From contig CM041298.1 of assembly GCA_023052935.1 (NCBI GenBank), forward strand, positions 53,885,813 through 53,949,812: a stretch of DNA of 64,000 nt, in the 5' to 3' direction. The number at the start of each line of letters is the position of its first letter. Within the stretch, counting starts at the first letter, position 1. This stretch comes from Piezodorus guildinii (Eukaryota; Arthropoda; Insecta; Hemiptera; Pentatomidae). The position numbers and the translations under genes were made by a program. Below, piece after piece: positions 23,441 to 35,415 of this stretch. The notes below the pieces were generated by a model. That model searched no databases, was not told the DNA's origin, and was given only the letters and a program-made list of their open reading frames with translations.

Positions 23441-25670
23441 TTTTTTTTTTTTAATCTTATAATTTATGTTTTTCTATCTAACTTATGAGTATTTTTATAA
23501 CCCAACTTTTTGTTAGTTTTTTTATTCATTTATTTATTTTTTTTAAAGAGGTAGCAAAGTTAGGAAGGCATAGTTACTGTTATTTCCTGATTAGAATCTG
23601 GCTATCACAAGAATTATTATTATCTTATCAGCCTGCGGATTGGTCATGGGTTTGCTAAACTATACGCCCATGCTCACACTTGTGTCTTATTGGCTAAATC
23701 ACTTCATTACATATAGTAGGTCTAAAAAAAGTAAAATCTTGTGAACTGGACCAATATCTTAACTATGGAAATCGCTTTAATGAATTCACGTAGCTTCATG
23801 AACAGCTTTCTTTGTTATTTAGTATTAACTTGACCGAAATAGGTTTGTATGATAGAAATAGGATCCCATAAAGAACTTTTCAGATATTTTTAAATCTTAG
23901 TTGCATTAGGCAAGACTGCAATAAAAAAGTATTATATCGATGGAATGCTTACAAAAGTAAATAGAGTGTAGTAGAGAGTGCATTGGTTTACTTTTTTTGT
24001 TGGTTTTGTTTGCCGGTGTCATATTCCATTTGCAGCAAACCAATAGTCACTGAATATTTAAATGTTATTGAATGGATTTGGCTACATTGATGGAACCCTT
24101 TCTACATCAGCTATAACACATTTCGATTAATGTAGCTTCTAGCAGACCTGCTTATGATGTAATGAAAGATTATTAGAAAATTGCACCAAGTTATTCAGTG
24201 TTAGTTTTAAATAATTAATATTTTCTACAGCTGAATTCGGAGGATTAGGTTGGGAGTTTTTCTTATCGTCCTTGGAACTTTTATGAAACGACATTGATGT
24301 AAGTCACCTGTAAAAAAAAAGAAAAATAGTAGGAAGACATTAGAAGGAGATATCAGTGACAGAGCCAGAGCATGGGATTTATAATTAATGACCCAACATG
24401 AGGTGAGTGACACCTTACATCAAAGGAGCTGGACACGGGAGCGGTCCTAATCCGTGTCCTTGGAGGTCCTAATGCCCCAGGCACTGACAAACACACGCTA
24501 AGAACATTAGTGAGTAAGGTGGAGTCATCGCATCGCATCACCATTTAGGGCTCTCATCTGAGACAAAAAGCGATACGTAACTAATTGAAACAATGGATAA
24601 CCGAGGCGTTGGGAAAGACCCACAAGAATGAGGAGGGTGGGAATAAAAAACATATCGGACACATGTCGCCTCCTGGGTGTTTGCCTTGATAATGCCCCGG
24701 TAGAGGAGTGATATTTTCTTAAGACCTTCCAGGTAGTATCCTATTGTCCTCTACTTCGCCGTCATCCTATCCGCTACCATTCAGCTCCCATCCTCCAGAT
24801 ATCCAAAGTTTTTTGGTACATTCTATTTGTCGAAGGTTGTTGATGGCCTCTTGAAGCCGTCATCTCGTTCTTGTGAAGGAGCGATAATGAGATATTTTTC
24901 AATAGCTCGATAGGAGCTGAAAATTGTTGACCCAAGTCATCCATCTGTCATATTGTTCTCGTTCGTCATAAAATGAATTCTAGATCCTTCAAAAATGGTG
25001 AAGATGTGTAACTAAAAAATTAAATAAGTAATAATAAAGATATTGAGGAAAGATTCATTAATTATTTAAAATAAATGAGTAAACGCATCAATTCGTAAAT
25101 AAATATAGTTTCTGATATGAGGTGTATTAGAACTTAAAATCATAATATAAGCTGCCACATCCAAGTACTATAAATCGTTGTTTTAAACAAAAAATAAATA
25201 AAATATCTAATAAATAAAATATAAATATAATATATAAATGTGTATGGAAAAATAATTCAATACCATTTTAAAAAACCATCTTATTTACAAGGATGTTACT
25301 TCTACCTCCAAGTTTTTCCCTCTATTAGGGGTAAGAATTATATAGAGTATGGATGAACCATAAACATTTATAGACCTCAGCTATCCCATCAAAATAAATA
25401 ATTATCCTTTCACGCCACAGAAGGCTTTTCGGACGATTAATACATTTTTTAAATGAAATGATAAGCGAATAGTAAAATAAATAATCATGAAAAAAAATGT
25501 ACTTAAAATTACAGGTTAAAATACTATACCGGGTTGAAAAAAAAACATAAAAAATACCTATAATCCAAAATTTTCCACCCTCTCCTTCTCTTTATGGTAT
25601 TTTTAATCGCGATTTTAATATTTTGTTGAACAATATCAAAATAATTTAGCTTTCGTTCGTGTTACCAAAA
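23441..25670. other. unassigned; island at 24230-24990
   Basis: AT-rich, apart from a long less AT-rich block (24230-24990) with no coding signature or repeat match. It is one of the larger single-copy islands of the window. Confidence 0.3.
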
Positions 25671-25995
25671 TCTGGAGCCGAACGACACACGACTTAAATT
25701 ACTTCGGCTGTTAAAATCAATTCAATTTAAAAATCAAAATCAAAGAATTTGAAGTTGAAAAAAAAATAGAGTTAATTTAAATCAAAAGTTCCTTCTGTTT
25801 CGTTGGAAAATATGATTTAGATTAAATAATATAGCAATGTAAAGTTGATTATATATATATAATATATAATATAGTATTAAATAATATAATAATTATTATA
25901 TATAATAATAGTATTTTAAGCCACTATTGTCACTTCACATTACCTTGTAGAAATTTGTATATAGGATAATATTTTTTCAAAAATGTTTAGCCAAT
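25671..25995 (-). mobile_element. HEF fragment, copy C
   Basis: Begins TCTGGAGCCGAACGACACACG after an A-run, matching the T-tailed end of the hairpin-ended family in reverse. It contains the TTTCGTTGGAAAATATGATTT block seen in copy A, then dissolves into TA-rich sequence. Truncated before the palindromic end. Confidence 0.65.
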
Positions 25996-26296
25996 ATTAA
26001 TGAAAATATTATAATAAACGATGCAGTTGAATAATCATATTTAGAGCAAGCCATCGGTATAAATTAAGTAGGTTTCATTTAGTAGAATCGCTTTAATTGC
26101 TCATGTATATCATATACCTGAAATATAAAGAATAAGCAACTGAGACTTCTAAAAATAAAATACAAAAACATTAATAATTGTTATACAATACATACTATAC
26201 AATCGATGTTTAAATAAAAACAGCTGTTATAGTTGTGAGAATAATAAAGAGTGTGTAATTATTTAATAGCATTAAGCAGATATAATATTGGCAACG

Positions 26297-26759
26297 ATGG
26301 GTAATTTTTTATTTTTTTATTTATTTATAGTATTTTACAATATTAAAGAACACAATAAGTAAATATGAGGAGTTAAAAAAAGAAAAAAAAATCATGATAA
26401 TGTCTTGAGAAAGAACTACTCCGTGGTAGCACTTCACTAACTATTTTAACTCAGTAGGTCCCGTGGCCACCTTCTTTTCAGCCGCCTAGTAGGGTTATCA
26501 GGGATATCCAAGAAAGATAAATTACGGACAAGTGGGTTTGTATGGGCAAGGAGTTTAGAATGAAATGAGGAGTATCTATCTCGGGCTATATCTGCAACAA
26601 ATGGGATGTTAAGGTCATTATGGAGGAGTTGATTTGTAATAAAATAAGGCGCATTCAGGATTTTGCAAAGGATTTTAGATTGTAAGGACTGGATGCCGGA
26701 GGAATTAGATGGTTTCATTGAGCCCCAAAGGTCGATTCCATATGTCCAATGGGTAATTT
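26297..26759 (-). mobile_element. 5'-truncated Jockey LINE copy with 11-bp TSD
   Basis: Insert 26308-26748 flanked by ATGGGTAATTT (26297-26307 and 26749-26759). On the minus strand it holds the last part of ORF2, then the 3' UTR and a T-rich tail (A-tail on the sense strand). The insertion is truncated inside a codon for the WTYGIDLWGS motif. Confidence 0.92.
26446..26748 (-). pseudogene. Jockey ORF2 C-terminal fragment
   Basis: Open reading remnant of a Jockey-type ORF2, uninterrupted from the truncation point to its natural stop. It shows WTYGIDLWGS, then IQSLQSKILCKILNAPYF, HNDLNIPFVADIARDRY and the terminal PTRRLKRRWPRDLL. These align with the last hundred residues of the complete ORF2 at 52989-55667. 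No reverse transcriptase or endonuclease motifs are included, so it is a dead fragment. It belongs to the same subfamily as 44329-44909. Confidence 0.88.
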
Positions 26760-27210
26760 AAATCAACACGTGCAGCTTGTAAAAGTCAGCTTACAGGAAA
26801 GGATATGTTATTACAAGAGTCCCAAGAATCATCCCTATTTATTGAAGAAACAACTTAATAGGTTAAGGGAAATAAATGACAAATTTCAGTAGGTCCAAGC
26901 TGCATTGGAAGCAAAAGTAAGTGACGAAAACCTTCTGAACATTAAGATAACAGGTTCAACTTGTACATAATTTTTTTGTTTAAATTAAGTTGTTTTAAAA
27001 ATAAATTAAATAATTAAAAACTATGAACCATACATTATTATTACTCTCAAAATCTTTATTATACTCAAAATTATAACAGCTGCTTTTATTTAAACATCTG
27101 TTGTATTCAATATATTACAGTAATGACTTATAATTATTTTTCGAATCAATATTCAAGAATTAATATGAAAAAGTGGTTACTTTTATGATGTAATATGGTA
27201 TGCATATATA
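26760..27210. other. AT-rich sequence, nothing recognised
   Basis: No recognisable gene or repeat. Confidence 0.4.
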
Positions 27211-27489
27211 TTATACTGTATGATATTTAATAAAAAAAATACATTTAAAACGTCCTTGGGAAGAAGCCACAAGAACATACCGCAGCGCACAACCTCGCAT
27301 CTCCCGCAACCACTGACCCAGATCCTCCCCCGAGATATTACTCTCCATTTCATCTCGGGGACCATCCGCATCTTTTTCCTTTTGCTCCGGCGGGCGCCCC
27401 GGCTTCAGGTAGTTATCCCAACAATAATTCAGTTTCGAGCCACGCACCCGATCGTAAACCTCCCTCTGTAGCGGACCCGACTTCTTCAT
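27211..27489 (-). CDS. hypothetical 92-residue ORF in a GC-rich patch
   Basis: Not recognised. The minus-strand frame is open for 92 residues in a block far less AT-rich than its surroundings. It has a charged composition (KPGRPPEQKEKDADGPRDEME in the middle) and contains SGEDLGQWLREMRG. A frame shifted relative to it upstream (about 27490-27545) also reads as a charged, protein-like stretch ending in a stop just before the ATG. That pattern could mean a frameshifted exon or a decayed retrocopy. Two other frames are also open here, so chance in GC-rich DNA is a real alternative. Confidence 0.2.
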   Translation of the reverse strand: MKKSGPLQREVYDRVRGSKLNYCWDNYLKPGRPPEQKEKDADGPRDEMESNISGEDLGQWLREMRGCALRYVLVASSQGRFKCIFFIKYHTV

Positions 27490-30400
27490 TAAGCCTGGTT
27501 AATTTCCAGTTCGGTCTCTTCCCTTTGTGCCTCTCTTGGAAAATATCACTTTATACTTTAGTTATAAAATATACCTAAATAAACAAATATAATGGTGACA
27601 TGAGACATCCAGTTAAAGACCGTATTAAGGAATTATGTGGAAGAAATAAAAAAACAATATTTTCAGTGTTCACGTGGTCTATATGTGCATTTGGTTTAAG
27701 AGATTCTGCTGTAAAAATAAATTAGTAGCGTTTTTCAATATTTCAATCCTCTCTGTGTTTATAAATTCGTATTTACTCAGGTCAATAATGTTTATATATT
27801 ATAAAAATGTATTATCGTGAAGTGAGAGTGGTTGACTGTGTGTAAATGAGTATAAACTTAATTGTGTGTTCTTTTGACTGCACCCTGAACTAACTTATCC
27901 CTTAAAAATGTATTAGTTAAGAGCTTTGTATGATAGTAGACCAGTGCTCAACCAACTGTAAACACTCCGCTCACTCCATAAGGAAAAGAAATAAATATAT
28001 AATTTATTATATATTATATAATTTACTGCACTTCTGACAAATCACTTAAAAAAAAAAAAAAAAAAAAAAACTGTAACTAACGATTAGTTACATTTTATTT
28101 TATTGAGAATTTCGCGATTCCTTTTATTCATTAATATTGTATTGTCTGTTTCAGTATTGATGATATATAAATTAAAAATCTTAGTGGGTAGGTAGTTATT
28201 TAAAGACAGGGGTTTGAGAGATTTAAGTTTTTTTATTTCGTATCTTCTAAGTATATTCCATAACGTCATTTCTTAATTTTTTTTCCTCTTGAATCACCTT
28301 AAGAAAACCATTAAGTAAAGTTGTAACGCGTAAAATACTCTCTTTGGTCCTATGGAAAGTTATATTTATTTAATAATTTTTAAATTGATCTAGTAAGAAT
28401 GTTTGTGGTATAAAGGGTTACACAGTTTCGAGGAAATAATTCCGGGGGATTATTAGATAATTTTTGCAGGCAGGTAGTCGGGGATAGGTTGTGCTACATC
28501 ACAGTGTTATGCGTTGATGGAATTACAAAATAAATACATTTTTCTCAATAACTAAAATTTATTTCTTATGATTGCCAATTCGAAAAAAAAATCCATATCG
28601 ATTTAGGCAGATTGGATCGACACAAGGCCTTCCAAATCCACCCGAGCCTGCCATTAAATAGATTCGAATAATTGCTAGCTTCGCGCCTTATTAGGTGTCA
28701 TTATCTTGACAGAGTACGGATTGACGACATATTGCTTTATTAGCCCAACTAACTAATTTTCAAATCATTGGCATTTTAAGTAATCAATTACAGTCGTACG
28801 GGAATAGAGGATGGAAAAAAAAAATGACGAGAAAATAAGAAAAGAAATTCCGAAGGCCAGGAGACAGGTTTGGTTAATGCTCAGCGCAAATTGGAGTCAT
28901 TTTGTAGGTAAAGGGGAAGTCATTTCAGTTAGGCCGAGTTGATATGATAATAATAGTTGAGTAGCCCTGAGGGGTGGGGGAGAATATTGTGGGGGGGGGG
29001 ATACAACTACACCTGGTGCAGTCGAAATGGCCTTTTAAGCTGTATTTAATTAAGCTATTGTAATCAGCTACACAGGTAAGGGATCCAGTATTATCGCCTG
29101 ATTTCTTATGCTATCTGCTAAAAGGTCATTATCATAATTATAAGTCTAGTTTTTTTATATAAACGACAGTTTATTTTTACATTATTGAGTTTTTTTTTGT
29201 TGTTCTACTTTACGACTACTTTTTATAAGTTGTCAATGTATGAATTAGACTCAGAATATTCTATTTATGTATTATTTACCCCCAAATCGTCTGACAGACT
29301 TTTGCTTCTTCCAGAGGTTCTAGAAAATGGTTAACCCAATTTTTGATTGTCTGTTTGGGCGCCAAATATTGATCTCGTATAAATTATAAAATTGACAAAA
29401 TTTCAAAATTATATGTAGAATGATTAGTAAAAACGTTGAAGAAATTAATTAAACTAGATTAATGGTCAATAAGACATTTAAAAAAAAAAAATGTTTACTT
29501 CTAAAACCCTTGTTGAGTCTTGGACTCAGTAAATATCTCTATATTTATGAATCTCTGTTCGAACTGTTTCTAGGACAACAGTCGTGCAATTAGTTAAGCT
29601 GTATACAAAATTAGATTCAAGGATAGTCCTATACATTCTTTATGCAATGGAGACGAGATAACAATTATCTTCACACATACCCTGCCTTGGAGGGTATAAC
29701 ATAAGGTAAGACAGCACAAAACAAGAATAATTTCTCAAAACAGTCTTGTGTGTGTTAGTCTGCAATAAAACTTATTACGAATCAGTCAACGTAAAGGTAA
29801 TGAAAAAATAAAAGTTTTGTACGTTACGGAAAGTCCAAAAATCATAAATTTACCCATTCTCTCGTCTGAGGACTCAGGACAAATTTTTCGAAAAATAAAT
29901 GAACTCTTGTCGACATGTTTTAATAGATATATAGCGCCATATATATTCATATAATAAATGGTCAGTTTCATTTATGATATTTCATTTGATTTTTAATTTT
30001 TTTTTGTTGGAGAGTAGCTTAAACTTATGCGTTAGCTATGAAGCGATACATACAACCTCTGGCATGGAACAAAGCCAAAATGGGAGAGAAGGCTCTTTAA
30101 GATTCAGAGCAATAAACAATTACAGAACGAAGCTGGACGGACAATACCAAGTAAATAAAATGTTGGCCGAGGGACAGAGAGCAAACATGAGGCCTTTGCC
30201 CGGCACCGACTGAGTTAAACACACTCACATACTGACTTTTGTTCTGTGCGACCTGCGTGGAGCAGTCTCTTTTAATTACTTGCCATACACACCTTTGTTT
30301 GTTCAAATCCTTTTCAAAACGGGGGGTTATAATGTTAAGCGTCCGAAAAATTAATACCTATTGTCTTCGCCCCTGTTCAACCACTTAAAAAATATTAAGA

Positions 30401-30639
30401 AAATTGTTTCAGTTTATTATTCAAGCATCCTTCATTAGCACCTTTTGGGTTATTAAGTTTTGGAAATAAAGTAATCCTCTTGTATTTATAATTCACTTTA
30501 TAAAAAACGCTATAAAATCATTATTATTTCTTATTAATATTTATGAAGAATGGCAATAGTCATTCTTAATATAGAAGATGTCTCCATTAGCAGCACTTTT
30601 CTCATCGCTATGTATTTGTGTGTATCTGTATATATATTA
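27490..30639. other. AT-rich sequence with one repeat and small islands
   Basis: 27815-27905 resembles 40465-40510 joined to 40650-40685 (GTGAAGTGAGA, then TTTTGACTGCA-CCTGAACT), a deletion form of that repeat. A 24-nt A-run lies at 28048-28071. A less AT-rich block at 28600-28800 has several ATTA cores. 28970-29010 has a G-rich run. No gene is recognised. Confidence 0.35.
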
Positions 30640-30860
30640 ATTTTTTTTTGGTGTCGCGACAGGCCATGTAGGCTCTTGGGCGCGAGGTGTAATTTGCTGG
30701 GGAATACACTCGCGTTTCTCGAAATTTTATAGGGTAGGATCATCATTTCCTCCACCTATTTTTGTGAGTGGTCACCAGTTGGCTGATGGGTCTCACATAC
30801 CTTGAGGAGAGGCTGTGAGTGAATCCCTACTTATTAAATGTATGTAAAAGTCCCTCCAAC
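30640..30860 (-). mobile_element. SINE2 fragment, reverse orientation
   Basis: Reverse complement of the SINE2 body. GTCGCGACAGGCCATGTAGG corresponds to the 3' end, and GTGAGTGGTCACC plus GGCTGATGGGTCTCACATAC to the middle. The tRNA-like head is missing at the right-hand end, where a LINE fragment begins. Confidence 0.8.
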
Positions 30861-31850
30861 AATGTGACCACGCATCATCTTTTCATTGACTTCAAGTCAG
30901 CATACGACTGCATTCATTGAAAAGAGCTTTACAAAGCACTGTACGACCTGACTGTTCCACCAAAGCTCATAAGACTCATAAGGCTTACAATGGAAAATAT
31001 TGAATGTGTGGTCCAAGTAAAAGATCGAAGATCAATAGAATTACCAGGCCTGGTCTTTAATATGGCGTTAGAGAAAGCAATAAGGGACTCGCAGGTTCAG
31101 ACTTCAGGTACGGTATGGAACAAATCTGTTCAGCTGTTAGCATACGCAGATGATATTGATATAATAGGAATATCCAGGCAAGCAGTAGTTGAGGCATTCC
31201 TTGCTATGGAAGCTGCTGCGAAAAAGATGGGACTTACTGTCAATGAGGCCAAGACCAAGTATATGGTATCCAGCTCCGAGATCAAAAGGCACCAATGATT
31301 CTTTTAGACCCTACAGATTTGAGCAAGTCTCCGAGTTCGTTTACCTAGGATCAATGGTAACATGCAACAACGATGCTGTCGTGGAGATTAGGAGAAGAAT
31401 ATTAGCTGCTAAACGCTGCTATTTTGGACTCCGGATGCATCTGACAAGCAATTTAATAAGCAGGAGAACCAAAGTTATCATATAAAGAACTCTCATCCGT
31501 CCGGTATTATGTTATGGCTCGGAGACATGGACCACAACCAGGACTGAAGATCTACTCCTTCTCACATTTGAAAGAAAAGTATTACGTTTAATTTACGGCG
31601 GGATATACGAGAACAATGAATGGAGGAGAAGAAGTAATCGGGAGCTGTACGACATGTACCAAGAGCCAGACATCTCTTTCATTATCAAGCTTGGAAGTCT
31701 CGGGTGGGCAGGGCATCTGGCCAGAATGTCTGACGATCTGTCTACAAAGAGAAATATGACTGAGCCTTTGTATAATCGTCGAAGAGTTGGTAGACCGAAG
31801 CTGCGATGGGCGGATTGTGTGGCCCAAGACGAGCACGGGCTCCCCTTATA
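30861..31850 (+). pseudogene. decayed non-LTR reverse transcriptase, YADD type
   Basis: Remnant of a LINE reverse transcriptase unlike the Jockey elements here. Visible in order: motif A LFIDFKSAYDCI (about 30879-30914); motif C LLAYADDIDIIG (about 31135-31170); an EFVYLGSMVT segment (about 31336); a C-terminal RTLIRPVLCYGSETW segment (from 31486); and LGWAGHLARMSDD followed by VGRPKLRWADC (31700-31815). A TGA at 30918-30920, a frameshift between about 31290 and 31330 and a TAA at 31483-31485 inactivate it. Motif B is not readable between A and C, where sequence is missing. An RTE-like clade is suspected but not established. It directly follows the SINE2 fragment. Confidence 0.85.
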
Positions 31851-32139
31851 TATATTAATATTCACTGGTATTCATATAATCTAAAAAAAAAAAAATAAAA
31901 AAAAAAAATAAATGTGTAGTTCTTCTAACCTAAAACCAGCAAACCAGAAAAAATAAGAAGGTTATTTTAAAAGTTATCCCAATTTTCAGTTTTTTATTTC
32001 CGGCAGTGAAGCTCATTAATCCACCAAGAAAACCAAAAATACAATACGAATTATAGCTGTTTTAGTCAAATTCATAGTATATTATCGTTATTAATCAATT
32101 AAAGAGCTTAAGAAAGACCAGCAACACTGTCAAATAATG
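31851..32139. other. AT-rich linker
   Basis: Contains A-runs at 31882-31910, possibly the tail of the LINE remnant just upstream. Nothing else is seen. Confidence 0.3.
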
Positions 32140-32380
32140 TTCAAGGAAAATGGCTAATCTCCACAGTTCAAAACGCTGTATCTCCGCTATTTCTAAACCG
32201 ATTTGTGTTTTCTGAGGAATTCATCCTCTATCTAATATCACTAACGATAATAGCAGCAATTAATTTTGTCAACCAAAATAATTTTTTTTTTTACAGAACA
32301 AAAATCATTGAAATCGGTCTAGAAATAGCTGAAATAAAGCGTTTTGAATTCAGCATTGGTGATTGTCCATTTTCCTTGAA
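32140..32380. repeat. MITE-like inverted repeat
   Basis: Left arm 32140-32214 and right arm 32294-32380 are imperfect reverse complements. TTCAAGGAAAATGG matches the inverted right terminus, and TTCAAAACGCTGTAT and GCTATTTCTAAACCGATTT also match inverted. The arms enclose an 80-bp loop. No target duplication is clear. The structure fits a small non-autonomous DNA transposon or a foldback element; class uncertain. Confidence 0.6.
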
Positions 32381-33108
32381 TATAAATTACAGTATTGTTC
32401 GTTCTCTTCTCTTTCATTAATTCATTGGTACGTATATAAGTTAATTGGCCACACATCCATATCAGTTGTTAAATCGTAAATAATAAACCATTGTGCAATA
32501 ACTTGTAGGGTTTTTTAATTTGAAAGGAAAAAATATCTTTAAATTTATTGTATTTAAATAATTCGTTTATAAATAACGCCTAGAAGATATATAAATAGAT
32601 ATAAGACCTTTTGTATATTTAAAGTTCTCCATTTCCTTAAGATTCCTGTGATTAGTATTTTCACGACCAACTAGGACAGATAGTGTGGAGTAACCCACAG
32701 ATTACCAATCCATTCCAACCGAGGATTCCGATACAAAAGAATGGATTTGGACAGTTAATAAATCACATACTTATTTGAACTGATAATAAGTTTATTATCA
32801 AAACAGAAACGTAACATCCTTAATATTATAATGTACTATAATCTTGGAACGGAGTGCCCTGGGTCTAGAATAAGGGGAAAACTTATACCGAGGGATAACT
32901 GAGTGAATGAAAGACCTAATGAAGGGATTAGTATTATGGGACATATAGTATCGTTTAATATCAATAATGCCAAGGTATTTTCTGTAGGTATGGATGTTTA
33001 AAGAATGGGTCCAGGTATCTAAGATTAGCAAGCTTTTGTTAAGTGACCAAGCGGCATCCTTCGTATTTATGGGAAATATTAATGTTTGAAGTGTACAAAA
33101 AGAATCGT
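32381..33108. other. unassigned; long minus-strand open frame, unsupported
   Basis: An open frame on the minus strand (32798-33166) runs 122 residues. It begins inside the tail of the neighbouring Jockey copy and shows no family features, so I do not call it a gene. Confidence 0.3.
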
Positions 33109-33761
33109 TAATAAAGTAACTTTCTTTTTTTTTTTCAGAAACAATTTTTATTGAGTAACATGACAATCTGTCCTTATTAGAACATTTTTAATAGTGATCA
33201 AGTACAACATTTATACTACATTCACACAATATATAAAAACAATAAATTTATAAAATAATAATACAATATAGATATATACAAAAAAGAATAAATAAGAATA
33301 TGTACAAAAGTCACTCATGCCTGTATTCAATTCTCAAGCATACAGCACGTGAGTGGAGAATTTAGCCAATGCTAGAACTCCAATGTACATGTTTAAAAGA
33401 GGTCTCGGACCACTACCTTTTCAACCTTCTAGGGGGCAGATAAGGATGTGTGAGCTGATAGGATTGAGCTAGCGGATTGGGGTGATGGATAATGTTCTGA
33501 TGGAATTTAGAGAATTTCGATGGTATAAGGTGTAAAATAAATGGAATATTTAGGTCGCGGTGTAAGGTATGGTTGGTGACATAACAAGGACATTAACTAG
33601 TTGGATTGATAGGATTGAATGCGTTTGATGTTAAAAAATTTGGCTGTCCTCCACAGTTCAAGTCCGTAGGGCTAGATAGATAGGTATCAGTACTGCCTTG
33701 CATATTAGCAGATTGTTTTCGATAATAGATTTTTTTAAATTTCTGTTCAGTAATAAAGTAA
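33109..33761 (-). mobile_element. 5'-truncated copy of the complete Jockey family, 11-bp TSD
   Basis: Insert 33120-33750 flanked by TAATAAAGTAA (33109-33119 and 33751-33761). On the minus strand it follows the complete element from about 55294 to its 3' end: CTGAACAGAAA, then GGCAGTACTGA-ACC, then TACGGACTTGAACTGTGG. Frames are broken. Compared with copies such as 44151, this one is closer to the 51366 element. Confidence 0.88.
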
Positions 33762-34504
33762 TTATCGAAAATTACTGTAGTTGATGGGTCAATCTCAGTC
33801 TATAACTGTACGTTGAAGATTTCTAAGACACAACGCTGCGAGTGTTAGTTTTAATCTGCAGAACTAGCGTAATACAAACAGACTATTCACGTATTCTGGA
33901 CGAGAGACGGGACGCCCGACGCTACAGCCAGGACGGGACGCAGGGGGGCAGAAGAACTAATAATTTAGACGTCACAAAGCGATACCGGTGCGGCTGTTGG
34001 ATGTAAAATTAATTTTAGCCGTTAGAGGGCGGTCGGGAGCCCCCGCGGTGCGGCCATATCTATGTATATTGGTTCCTTTGTGGCCCCGTCGTATCCCACT
34101 CGCGTCATACATCACTTCGTGGGGAGGCTCTCCCTACCTCGTCCTAATGATCCAATTTGTTTGTCCACAATTGGGAAGGAGGAACATCGATTTCCTTGTA
34201 AAAGAGGCGTTTAGGGATGTCCAACAAACTGTAAAGGTTCCGGTTGCCATGATGATCTTTTGTGTAAGCCCCATAGAGACAAGAACATATCGGTAAATTC
34301 TGAAGTGGATAAATTCTGACTGATTGGATTAAAATAGGAAAAGTGGATTAAGATCTTATGAGATGTAGTGGATAATAGTCTTAGGCATTTTTCCAAAGCT
34401 CCACTTGATAAATGTGTAATCCTGGAAACGGAAAGCTCTTGCATCTACAGGTTTAGCTTTTTTGCACTTTACACTCAATCCATGAAGGGTACAGTACTTA
34501 ATAA
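33762..34504. other. unassigned; island at 33880-34260
   Basis: 33880-34260 is among the least AT-rich parts of the window (GGGACGCCCGACGCTACAGC, GGGAGCCCCCGCGGTGCGG). An open frame at 33988-34296 (plus) has no recognisable features. It could be regulatory DNA or an unrecognised exon. Confidence 0.3.
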
Positions 34505-34905
34505 TTTTTTTTTTATCCAGAAACCATTCCTATTTGAATAAAATTTACAGAATATAAAAAATGGGCTTTAGAGCCTTAGATTAAATGAAATAAATATAAA
34601 GAAGTTAATAAATACTAATAGAAAATCAGAAAAAAAAAATTAAAATAGAACCTTGTTTACAATGTATTGTGACTTAATGGTCAGAAGATGATTAAATTAA
34701 GCAAGATTTGAAGGTAGAAGGAGAGTTGGAGTGACGGATAGTAAGAAGACTAGGATTATTTAAGACTACGGATCTGATAAGAAAAGATCTATCGAAATGT
34801 GCTGAGCCATTGTGAATTAATCTGGAGGCCTAGATAGTGCATAATGGTATTGGACATTTGAATTGTAGAAACTCAAAAATATATGATAGACGGCGGGGTT
34901 GGATA
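34505..34905 (-). mobile_element. LINE 3' end, second non-Jockey type
   Basis: On the minus strand a short frame reads FDRSFLIRSVVLNNPSLLT followed by IRHSNSPSTFKSCLI and a stop. This resembles the conserved C-terminal tail of CR1/I-type LINE reverse transcriptases (RSFLIRSV, then a WNSLP-like segment that is degenerate here). The sense-strand 3' end is A-rich (T-run at 34505-34514). Clade not determined. Confidence 0.5.
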
Positions 34906-35044
34906 AGTTCTTAAAGGAATGACGCAAAAAATTGAAGTAAATACTTTTACTTTTCGCAAAATTGAGCGAACTTTCCCATATGACAAGAAAAAATACATAA
35001 TCAAATAAAGAATAATAAGAAATTGTTTATAAATATTTTAAAAT

Positions 35045-35398
35045 TGGACGCTGATATTCTTTTATAGCTACTTCAACACTTACTGGACAGACCCTAAAAT
35101 CCTCCTCTTTACTACAAAATTATCTTCTAAGTGACTATTATAACACCAATCTAGACCTGGGGTTTTGGAATCTTCCAGACCATCGAATTCTTGCCCTATC
35201 CAACATACCTCGTTAAATCATCAACGCTCCCTGATCTGGCCAGAAGTAGGTATTATTCCTTCCTTTACAAACTCCGATCCCATTGAAACACACGAGTTCC
35301 AATCCTGATAGGATTCCAAGGCGTCTGAAAATGATGACCGCGGAAGTTATGATTTAAAGCTTTTTGTAGAGTACCGCCAATGAGTAGTTCCTCAACAA
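35045..35398 (+). mobile_element. Jockey LINE fragment, highly decayed
   Basis: Plus-strand remnant aligning with the ORF2 C-terminus: GCTACTTCAACACTTACTGG, GTGACTATTATAA, then AAGGCGTCTGAAAATGATG near 35320 in place of the RRLKRRW codons. It carries many deletions. Its right end abuts HEF copy D. Confidence 0.6.
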
Positions 35399-35415
35399 GA
35401 TTATGGTGTCTTTTT

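Noticed and set aside
32798..33166. 122-residue minus-strand open frame
   Set aside because: Its start lies in the 3' tail of the Jockey copy at 33120-33750 and the peptide has no family motif. One long frame in AT-rich DNA is not enough.
33988..34296. 102-residue plus-strand frame as a gene
   Set aside because: It lies in a GC-rich island where open frames are common; no motif, and an overlapping open frame exists on the other strand.
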